A stretch of 64,000 nucleotides of DNA from the NCBI RefSeq assembly GCF_905475345.1, contig NC_066588.1:3480001-3544000 (forward strand), written 5' to 3'. The notes below the pieces were generated by a model. That model had not been told where the DNA came from. It saw only the letters and a program-made list of their open reading frames with translations, and ran no database searches. Below are positions 54,134 to 64,000 of this stretch, one piece after another (the first letter of the stretch is position 1; the number at the start of each line of letters is the position of its first letter). A program made the translations under genes and the position numbers. The stretch is from Vespula vulgaris. Lineage: Eukaryota; Arthropoda; Insecta; Hymenoptera; Vespidae.

Positions 54134-55122
54134 GTTTCTTTTTCATTTTCATTTTCTTTTTCTTTTTTGGTGTAACGTATTTATGGCGAGGGCAAACTTA
54201 AGATTTTTGACCTTCGATCAATACGAAATGCGTTCACTTGGTCGATCTCCAAGAAAGAATTTAGACAGGAGTTTAGGTAAGAGTTTAGATAAGAAAAGAT
54301 TTGTGGATGTGTATTAGTCACGTTGTCTTTTCTTTTTTCCTCTTTTTTTCCCTCTCATTTTTTGTTATTTTATTATTTTTCTTTGTTTCTTTTAAATTTC
54401 AAAATCTGACATATGCCTGATGATAAATCGAAAATAATTGTAATTATGAAAATATTGTAATATTATTTGAGTGACATCACTAGAAAAAAATTTCTTTATC
54501 TGTTTATTTTTTGATTTTCTATTGGTTTAATAAAAGGGGAAAATGAAAATTAAGATCATAAAGAAGTATTTCGATGAATTTGGACGATTGTAAAAACACA
54601 AAAAAAGTAATATAAATATGTAAACATATTTGTCTAATTATTAATATATCAGTATAAACATAATTATCAATCTAATTTTCTAATCGCATACACACACACA
54701 CACACACACACATGCACACACACATGCACACACAAAGATATATATGAAATTATTTGCTTGTACATACATACATATACGTACATACACACACACATATATA
54801 TATATATATATACATATATACATATAAAATATTTTTGTATTCTAATCTTAGCCTAATGAGACACCCAGTGTACTATGGAAGACGAGAAAGAGTAATTGGA
54901 GAAGTTGAGAATTATCGAAGCTCGTTGGGTTGAGTGGGACAGTGCAAAAGTGAGGGGGAGGGGGGGACGAGTAGAAAGTGCAGTGGTTGAGCTTGATGCG
55001 AATTTGAAATGTTTTCGGTCGTCTCCATACATACGCACGTGTACACATATGTGTGTGTGTGTATACATATATAATATATATATAGTGAGAAGTAGTCAGG
55101 TAGCACGCGAGTCTCTCCCTCT

Positions 55123-55170
<48 letters not shown>

Positions 55171-55481
55171 TCTCTTTCTCTTTCTCTTCTAGCTCTCCAT
55201 AAATCCGCTTCTCGCCTCGTAAGTCTCCATAGTTTTGCACTTTCGGTTCCGCGTTTGCGGGACACCGAACATTTCCACCCGTTCTCACTCTTTCTCTGTC
55301 TGTCTCTCTCATTCTCTCTCTGTCTGCTATCCCCTCTCTCTTTCTCTTCAAATTCGAGTCGAATAAATCCTACAGTATACTATATATATATGTATATATA
55401 TATATGTATGCACATACATTTATATATATATATATATACACACACACGTGTATATGTATATATAATACATATATATGCACG

Positions 55482-55517
<36 letters not shown>

Positions 55518-55913
55518 TGTATGCATACACGTGTATATAGAAATTCTCTTTCTCTCTCTTTCTCTTTCCCTCTTTCTCTCTTTCAGTCTCTCAAACCTCG
55601 TAGCGTTCTTCTTTCGGGCACGTTCCATGCGAGACCTCAAATTCGAATTAGAAAGCAACTCGATGCCGAAATTGAATTTCGGTGAAGGCTGGTGCTCCTG
55701 GTGGTGCTGCTACTACTGCCTTCGACGATTCGCAGCCGATGCCGAGGAAGAAATTCTCTCTCTTTCTCTCTCTCTATCCGTCTGTCTATCTCCATCTTTC
55801 TCTCACTCTTTCTTTTTCTCGTCTCTCTATGCCAATGTCTTCTATCTCTCTTTCTCTTTCTATCCTTTTGCTTCGCGTCGAAAGGTACTCGAGTATGCGG
55901 AGAATTCGAATAC

Positions 55914-55961
<48 letters not shown>

Positions 55962-56709
55962 AGGTTAGGTGGGGAATAAGGGGGAGAGGGGGAGGACTGG
56001 AGGGTGGGTAGGTACTTTCTCTACCATTCACAGGGTGACTCCTTTTATCTTCTCAGTTTTGTAAGACCGACCCTTAGCTACGCGACACTACTACTTCTTC
56101 GTCCTCTTTCTCTTCGTCGTTTCTCTTTCTTCCTATTTCTCTCTCTTTCTCTCTTTCTTTTTCTCTCTTTCTCTTTCTTTCGCTATTCCATTTCGTGCTC
56201 TTTGAATAAGACGCTTCACTTCTTCCTTCCCATCGTTCAAAGTTTGCTTAGATTAACCCTGGAATGTCGAGAGAACGAATTTGTATTTGGGATCCTTTTA
56301 AAAAAGAAAGTGGATGTGTGGATGTGTGGATGTATGTACGTTGTATGTAACTATAGGATTGATCGATGAGTTTTTTTTTATTGATAATATTTCAATTATC
56401 GATTCGAATTTCGTAAAGGATGATTTGATTTCGTTGGGGGATGATTGGTGATAAAGTATCGAACGTAAAGACAAATGTAATTGTACATTTTAATATTTTA
56501 AAGGAATAAGTTGGTGTCGGGATATTCTAGGAATATCGGATATGAATCGTTTATTTATAAATGTGAGTATTGAAAATATATAACGTCCGTTCTATCATTT
56601 ATCAAAAATTTATCAAAAAAGATCTATCTAATTATGATAAATGAATTAAAATTTTAATTATATGAAATATATAAGTACAATTGGAGCATGATGATGCTAT
56701 GTACGAAAA

Positions 56710-56784
<75 letters not shown>

Positions 56785-58340
56785 TGCGTATATGTATTTT
56801 ATTCAAATATTATTTTGATTGTTCAGAATTAATAAGCAAGCAGTCGATACGAATTAATTTTGTTTATCGATTTTATATTGAAAAATAAAGAAAAATCTGT
56901 TTGGACAAATGATATTTAACATTTTTATATATATATATTAATCCGATCACTAAAATTTAATATGTATGTATGCGCATGAATTATGTTTATTGTTAGTCAA
57001 TATCATTCGATAAATATCGTAGTTATAATTGTTAGCCTAGTCGAAATTATCAATAATGTTACACAAATTTACGTTATATATTCTACAATATCGGATCTTT
57101 TAAATCGGATTAACGTGATCGTACGAGCACACCATCCGATCGTAACTTTGGCGATCATAGTCTTTACGATTTTTATTACAGACCGAACAGGAGATTTCAC
57201 CGAATTTGTCGTTCTCGTTTAAATTCTACGTTTCATTTCTATTTATGATAATCCATTGAAGTATGAGTTGAAATTTTCTAATGGATTACAATCGATAAAC
57301 TCTAGAGTATAAAATGCACTAAGATGATCTACGATATTACGAACGTCGAAAATTAAATCGTTGCAATAATTTCTTGTGATTGGTCGTAAATATATCTTTT
57401 TTTTTTACGTGTAATTATAAAGAAAAAAAAAAGAAGAAAGAAACGAAATCAATTAAATGGCGATCGAATTTGTAAATATGGCGGATAATAACGCGTGAGA
57501 TTTCTTCGAGATTTTTGTTAAAACAAAAAAGAAAAAAGAAAAAGCAACAGAAAAAGGAAAGAAAAACGATGAAAATATAAAAAGATTCGAATGAAACAAC
57601 GAGCTGACTGCCGTTGGTTTGGGGTTTGGGGTTTGAGTTGCGTCATGGGGAAGGAGGTAATGGTTATGAGATGAATCGTTACCGGTGCCATTACAACTTC
57701 GAGATTAGATTCACGAACGGTTTTAACGATTTCGTCGCGAGCGCGTATCTTTTAGGAAACGATCGTTTACGAAGTAGGAAAACGAATGTAATAAACGTCG
57801 AGAGTTTCCTATCTCTACGTTAATTTTGCATACAAATAAACGGGTTTCTATTTCTTTGGAAAAATTTATTCGTATTTCGGTAAGCCATTTTCTCGGAACG
57901 CGGGAAATTTGAATCTTTTTTTTTCTTTTTTTTTTTTTTGGTCTCCTCCTTTTTTTTTTTGTTTTAACTCCGAGTAAATCTCTAAAAGTCAGAGATAAAT
58001 AGAAACGAAAGTATGAAAAAAGAAAAATTATTTGCAACGAACGTTTGTTCGTGCAATCGTTTAAAAATTGAAATATCATTAGCGTACGTATGTGTCTGTT
58101 CATTTTTTATAAAGCAATTAAAGAAAACTAAATATTTCAAAATCGCTTAAATCCAAATTTTCGTCATTACGTTGGTATAGTAAATATTTTAATATTATCG
58201 ACATGGCTTTTAACGAATATTAAAATGTTTATTTATAAATAATTGGAGTGATAATTTCATGGAAGAAAAGTAGAAAAAACATTTTTTAATCCATTTACGC
58301 AAATACACCCACGCGCATATTTTGTCATTACAATATAAAC

Positions 58341-58388
<48 letters not shown>

Positions 58389-59239
58389 TACAATAATATT
58401 AACATATTAATTTATTAATAAATAAACAGATAATTAATTCCAATTTGAATAATAACAAATACGACGAATTTCAAATCAAGTCTTAGAAATGTGATTGAAA
58501 AATTATTATTATTATTATAGTTATCGTGAAATAAGTGAAAAAATGTCTACGTCTACGTTTCCCTTATGTTATATTTTTTACACATATACCGGGTGACGAG
58601 ACGAACGAATCGAAAAGCGACAACACAATATTTAATCGAAAATCTTTTAAGTTCGTTCTAAGTTCATTCGTTCTACCCCAATTTCTCTTTACTATACGAT
58701 CTATTACCACCACTCCTTTTTTTTTCCCTTAACCAATTCTCCCTTACCATTCTCCTTCGTCCTCGACCTTAACGCCGAATGACTTTTCTTGAATTCTCAA
58801 GCTAAACTTTATTCGCAAAGGAAAAGCTTTTTCGTTTGTATATATTCTGCGTGTACGGATGGGCGAGCACGTTCGATCGTTAACGGCTCGACTAATGGAA
58901 TGGAATTCGCATTCTGGCCTCCTAAAACTCGTCTAACGGCTACCGCAGCAGTTCAACCTCTAAACCCTTCTACATAACCCACCGAAGTTATCTTCAACCC
59001 CGTATAAAGAGAATTCGTAAAATCGTTCGTTCTAAACGTTTCGTTTTTCTTCTTCGTTCTTCTTCGTAACCCCTTTGACTCTCCATCTCCTCGTCACTCA
59101 CCCCTTTTTTTTTGTCCTTGATCTTTTTTTCTTTTCCCTTTTCTTTTTCTTTTTCTTCGTTCACCCTTCTGGCCTTGTTCTTTTTTTTTTTTGAATTTTC
59201 CTTTTTTCTCTCTTTTCTTTTTTTTTCTTTTTTTTTTCT

Positions 59240-59792
59240 AACGTCGTCTGCACGTTACCATTTAATCTGTGCTGCTAATTGGATTTAGAATAGAATTTGA
59301 TTTTTGTTTTCTTTTTTTTTTGTTTTTGTTTCGTTTGTTTGATCGGTTGTTCCTATGTTTGTTTATTTTTAATGTCATTAGCACCGTCCCATTTAATTCG
59401 CGTCGCCTTGGAATTAGAATGGAATTTGATTTCTTTTTATTTTTATTTATGTGTCATTAATCGTTTAATCTGTTCTGTATTACATACGGTTACGGTGGAA
59501 TTAGAAAGGAATTTGATTCTTTTCTTTCGTTTGTCTCTTTTTTTTTTGTTGTTGCTTTTTTTCTTCTTTTTTTTTTCTTTTTTGTTACGTCATTAGCATT
59601 ACCATTTTAACTGATGTAATTAAAATGTTTCTCTTTCTTTTCTCTTTTTATGTCATTAGCATTACCATTTAATCTGTGCCGTGTTGGGATTAGAATGGAA
59701 TTAGATTACTTTTCTGTTTTCTTTTTCGATGTCATTGGCATCACCATTTAATCTCTGCTTTTGCAGTTAGAATGGAATTTCATTGATTTTTT
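59240..59792. repeat. Degenerate tandem array, six units of 64-135 bp
   Basis: Units begin near 59240, 59371, 59451, 59586, 59650 and 59729. The core is ATGTCATTAGCATTACCATT, then TAATCTGTGC, then GGAATTAGAATGGAATTTGA and a T-rich spacer of variable length. Unit length differs mainly by the T-rich spacer. The core is much better conserved than the spacers. Confidence 0.8.
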
Positions 59793-60878
59793 TTTCTTTC
59801 TTTTCATTTCTTTTGTTTTGTTCTAGATTTTTATTGGAGAAGTAATTTGTTAGTTTCCTTTTTTTTTAAGTGGTTTTTCAAAGATTTTTTTATGATTTAT
59901 TCTTTCTCTCTCTCTCTCTCTCTCTGTCTATCGCTCTGACGTTAGGATTAAATAAAATTACTGAAATTTATAATTCTTTTTTGTTTATTTATTTGTTCAT
60001 TATAACTAAGTAAATAATTTTTTTAATTATATATATAGTTGTTAAAATATATAACCAACATTAATTTCATTTATTTTAATTTAATTCGCAATAGTGAATT
60101 ATGAGCATAATGTCGGACTGGTAATTCCCGTTTTTGTAATTAGACAAAGTAAGTAATTAAATAAACAAATAAACAAATAAATAGCTAAATAAATAAATTA
60201 TCATAAATATTATTATTAGATGTGTAATAATTTCATTTTTCCCATTTTTTTTTTTTTTAATATTAAACAGATCATTGTTATTTTAATATTTTTTAGAATA
60301 TAACATTTATATATAATTACATATATAATTAATATCTAACATTTCATAAATATAACGTCAACCTAAGAAATTATCTTAGACACACACGCACATACAAACT
60401 TATATATTCATTTCAAATATTTAACATCGAATTATATTAATCGACATCAATAACACAATCTTTTCTTCATCCCTTAATAATCCTTACAAACCTTATCGTT
60501 ATTGTTTCGAATAAATATAACATTTTTCTTTTCCTCCTCCTTTTCTTCTCCCTTTTCTATTATTTCATTTACGTTCGTATTTCTTGCCACTCTCTTCGCT
60601 TTTTATTTTCTTTTTCTTTCTTTCTTTCTTTCTTTCTTTTTTTCATTCTGTAACGAAGGGATGCTTGGTTTAATTCGATTTTTTTCTTTCTCTACATCCT
60701 CTGCCGTCACTATTTCCCTCTCAGCACACACTCATGGAGTTCCTCTTCCTCTTACTCTTCCTTCCTTCCTTCCTTCATGTTCTTTTTTTTCTCCCTTTTT
60801 TTTCGAGCTAGCTTACCCTCTTTGAACATATACACACACACACACACACATATATATATCTATGTGTTTGTGTGTAAG

Positions 60879-60880
<2 letters not shown>

Positions 60881-60951
<71 letters not shown>
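60881..60951. repeat. (CT)n microsatellite, 35 units
   Basis: The longest perfect dinucleotide tract seen in the window, flanked by (CA)n and TATA on the left and CT-rich sequence on the right. Confidence 0.95.
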
Positions 60952-60952
<1 letters not shown>

Positions 60953-60983
60953 TCCCTCTCTCTGTCTTTGTCTGTCTCTCTAT

Positions 60984-61165
60984 GGACGTCGAGATTGAAG
61001 TAAAAACGTCGACGGTCACGTAGGACATTTCCGGATTTCTCCAGCCAACGCTAGGGTCCTGAAGGGACACAGGATAAAAGTCCTGCAGTTCCTGTCTATT
61101 TATGATGTCCCGCACTTGCGTGAATTCTCCTTGCTCTGTTCGTTCGTCTATTTTGTTCCATGATG
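60984..61165. other. Higher-complexity segment inside the presumed spondin intron
   Basis: About 180 bases of balanced composition between microsatellites. The minus strand reads MRDIINRQELQDFYPVSLQD onward with no stop for some 50 codons, and a plus frame is also open. No family match, splice partner or promoter is evident. It could be a conserved non-coding element, an exon of an antisense gene, or chance. Confidence 0.25.
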
Positions 61166-61554
61166 TACGTGAGCTCTGTACTTTTATCCGTCCCTTTCTC
61201 TCTCTCTCTCTCTTTTTCTCTTTTTCTCTCTCTATATTTTTTTCTTTTTTTTTTTCTTTTTTTCTTTTTGTGCGAGGAATCGACGATAAGCTCTTTCCCT
61301 TTCAGCCTTTTGTTCTTTATCTCTACGTACGTAATTACTTCCATTTTACTTTCTTTGTATACTTTAATTGGAATTGATCAACAAGTATCGTCGTTGTATC
61401 TTCATTCGAAAAAAATATAATAGGAAATTTCTAATGGAAAATATATTAATGATATAACGCAATGCGAAAATGTTTCTTCCGTTTCATTTGAAAATATCGA
61501 TAGAAGTTGACGGTTCGATAGATTTCATTTTTCTTTTCTTTTCTCTTCTTTTCT

Positions 61555-61587
<33 letters not shown>

Positions 61588-62360
61588 GAACGTGATAGTT
61601 ACATCGAAAGTTTAATAGAAATTTTTCGTTTTCTTTTTGTTTTCTTTTTGGTTTTTTTTTTTTTCAGGAGGTATATATACTTGCATAGAAAAAATTTAAT
61701 GGAAAATTTGCGATGGATATTTTATAGTAAACTTTTCAAATATATTGATAATTTTTTTAGGATATGTTTCATAAAAAATTTTGATCGAAAATATCTAGGA
61801 TAGAAAAAATTATTTGAAATATAATAGAAAGAAGAAACTTTCAAACGTGAATATATTGTAAATTGAATAGAAAAATTTCGATAGACAACATTGAAAAATT
61901 TACTAGAATATCTTCTAGCAATAATTATCGATAATTTCGTAGGAGATTTTTTCGAAAAAAATTGTATCCTAATATTCCTAAAATTGCGAATTTTATCGTT
62001 AAATTTTAAGTAAAAGCAGAAAAAAGAAGGCAAGTAGGATGGAAAGACTTTCATTAACGAAAAAAAATGTTCAGAAATATTGAATCATGGTATACTGAAT
62101 TGCTGATTAAACATTAATCCAATTTTTTGTATTTACAATTATTTTGTATTAAGACATTGTTTCATATATATATATATATATATGTGTGTTATTAATTATT
62201 TTAATAACATATTTTACGAATATTTTAAACAATAATTGCATTAATTGTTACAAATATTAACTAAATTATTTTATTAAATATAAAAACAAAATTTTGTATG
62301 AAATTTAAACAATCAATTATTATAATAATAATATACACACACACAGATATATATATATAT

Positions 62361-62425
62361 GCATGCATGTATGTATGTATGTATGTATGTATGTATGTAT
62401 GTATGTATGTATATATGTATGTATG

Positions 62426-62459
<34 letters not shown>

Positions 62460-62460
62460 T
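62361..62460. repeat. (GTAT)n microsatellite
   Basis: Roughly 100 bases of ATGT units with two short ATAT interruptions, preceded by (CA)n and TATA. Confidence 0.95.
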
Positions 62461-64000
62461 AATCAGGCTCTTTATAGTCATTTTTTCTTATTTCTTTTTC
62501 GCTTGTACCATAAAATAGAAATTTAATAGATTTCAGAAGAGTCTACGAAGAAAAAATATTCAAAGAACATTTAAAAAGTGATTTAAGTAGGCGTTTAAGA
62601 AACATGAGAGACAGACCGTAGTTCGTGAACGACTACTTGGAAGGGAGTTTCTTTTGTTTACAGTCGGACACTTAGTCGATCGATAGTTCCAGAGAAGTTT
62701 CTCGAATTCGCAAGGAATTTGAATTTGGCGCGAGACGTGGGCTTTGGGTGGGGTTGGCGACGAGTGTTGGAGTAGGGGGAGGTAAGGGTGAGAAATTGGT
62801 GGTATGAGTTGGCCAACGAGTTTTAGCGATTAAGAAGGTACTATGGTAACGAGTCACTACGACGTCCATTTTCGTCTTCTAACGAGGAGAAAACAAAAGG
62901 ACAATAATTTCGTAAACGTGCGCCGACTATCGAAATAATATACTTAATTTCGTCTATTTCGTAACACAATTCTTGAATTGCAATTCTAGATAAATTATTT
63001 TATTAAGAAGAACGATTTAATTAATTAGAAGTAATCGGGTTTATAATTTTTTAATTTGTTTTGATATACATGTATATGTATTATATATATATATTTTTTT
63101 GTATAGTTAAGGACGATTATTAAATTGACGTAAGATGTTGTCAATGATACACTTTAATATTTTTGTTTTATTTAATTCAATTGATCTAATAATTTTTTTC
63201 TTTTTTTATTTATTTAACTCATTTTTATAATCAGTAATGTTTCTAACTAATCTTCGATTATAATCAAATTTAATCGATTTTTATATATATATATATATAT
63301 ATGTTTATAAATAAATAAAACAAAAATAAGAAAAAGAGATCAACAGCACATTGTAAAAATCTAAGGGAAGTTGATACGACGGCCATTTAGAAATGATCGA
63401 GCAATTTTATATTTCATTGAGAAATGTAAGTTTTGAACTTCTCCCTACCTTATTCCCTACTCCTTTCTCTCCCCTTTACCCACACCCCCAACAAACAAAT
63501 AAAAATATCCACCAAATAAAAGCGATAATAAAAATTTTATGACTCGAAAGAAGTAAAATTCCTGTTCCTCTATGTCGTTTAATAAATATCCATGGGGGTG
63601 ATTGTACAACGATCGTTGTTTTAAAATTCAAACTTCATCCTCTTTCTATCGTCGTTCGTAAAGATGAGAGAAGGAGGAGAAGGAAGGGTAGGAGGAGGAG
63701 GGGTAGGAGGAGGAGGAGGAGGAGGGGGAAGAGAAGGAGGTAGATAAGCATGAGACAAGGAAGAAGCGCCCTTTAAATTAATTTCGAAGTAGTTTAAAGG
63801 GGAGAAATTCCTGCTTTTAGAGTTTTCGCGAATACGAGTAAAAGAATGGTAGAGATGGTAGAATAGTGGTAGAAGGGGTGGTGAGGGTGGTCGACAATAA
63901 ACCGTTCTATCTATCCTTTTTCGTCATCTTTTAGAGTATCTAATCTCGATACTTAAAACTTATATACTTACATACATTTTTTATTATTTTTTTTTTAACT

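Larger units (their letters stand above)
51018..64000 (+). other. Probable first coding intron of the spondin-family gene, continuing past the window
   Basis: I looked for a following exon in phase 1 continuing the Spondin_N domain and found none, so the intron would exceed 12.9 kb. It carries (AT)n at 51414-51458, 52138-52180, 56713-56757 and 58342-58382, (CT)n at 54097-54131 and 60881-60951, (GTAT)n at 55485-55524 and 62361-62460, poly-T tracts and the array at 59240-59792. GGA-rich purine DNA lies at 63663-63740. Open frames here are repeat translations or unsupported. A small or divergent exon could have been missed. Confidence 0.55.

Noticed and set aside
54183..54317. Small frame beginning MARANLRFLTFDQYEMRSLG as a spondin exon
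   Set aside because: It has no similarity to the Spondin_N continuation, and the required phase-1 acceptor is absent.
55255..55968. 237-codon plus-strand open frame
   Set aside because: It is mostly CT, TA and GA repeat translation. A short complex patch near 55620-55750 (GWCSWWCCYYC) has no splice context or family match.
57100..57225. Hydrophobic plus-strand frame resembling a membrane helix
   Set aside because: It is Ile/Val rich because of AT-rich codons, with no start context, family match or splice partners.
61722..62054. 110-codon minus-strand frame rich in Lys, Ile, Phe and Tyr
   Set aside because: The DNA consists of repeated ATAGAAAAAATTT-like strings, and amino acid content follows AT bias with no motif.
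1..64000. tRNA, rRNA and CRISPR features
   Set aside because: I searched by eye for B-box-like GGTTCGAATC strings with paired arms and for regularly spaced identical repeats with unique spacers; none was convincing.

Overview
The window looks like AT-rich nuclear DNA of an insect, most likely a hymenopteran (ant, bee or wasp). Two intact multi-exon odorant receptor genes of the seven-transmembrane 7tm_6 family carry the hymenopteran-style N-terminal GIWPY motif. Introns have GT..AG borders and AT-rich polypyrimidine tracts. Non-coding DNA is saturated with (AT)n, (CT)n/(GA)n, (GTAT)n and poly-T/poly-A tracts, so nearly all open frames rich in Ser-Leu, Tyr-Ile, Arg-Glu or Phe are microsatellite translations, not genes.

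Layout. 1-9.2 kb: no recognisable gene; microsatellites, a higher-complexity island at 5.4-5.95 kb and a degenerate tandem repeat at 8.64-9.05 kb. 9.3-9.5 kb (minus): a short coding-like segment with a poly(A) signal, unidentified. 12.4-15.8 kb and 17.7-23.5 kb (plus): two odorant receptor genes in head-to-tail tandem, each reconstructed here as nine exons with the same intron phases (393 and 402 residues). 23.5-50.8 kb: no recognisable coding exon; it holds GC-richer promoter-like islands (about 27.0, 35.5-36.1 and 48.1 kb), short duplications at 27.3-28.9 kb, a possible mariner-type terminal repeat at 40.1 kb and several degenerate tandem arrays. 50,783-51,017 (plus): one coding exon with a signal peptide and the start of a Spondin_N domain. 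51.0-64 kb: no continuing exon of that gene was found, so this is probably one very long intron; it holds a six-unit degenerate repeat at 59.2-59.8 kb.

Function. The two receptors would each pair with the co-receptor Orco as ligand-gated channels in sensory neuron dendrites; their shared exon architecture and strong sequence divergence point to an old tandem duplication. The spondin-family gene encodes a secreted extracellular-matrix protein and has no evident link to the receptors.

The least expected feature is the number of independent, degenerate, long-period tandem arrays (about 69 to 300 bp periods) in presumed intronic or intergenic DNA, each with its own monomer. No convincing new protein system was seen. 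Exon borders were read by eye; repeat identities and domain assignments have not been computed.
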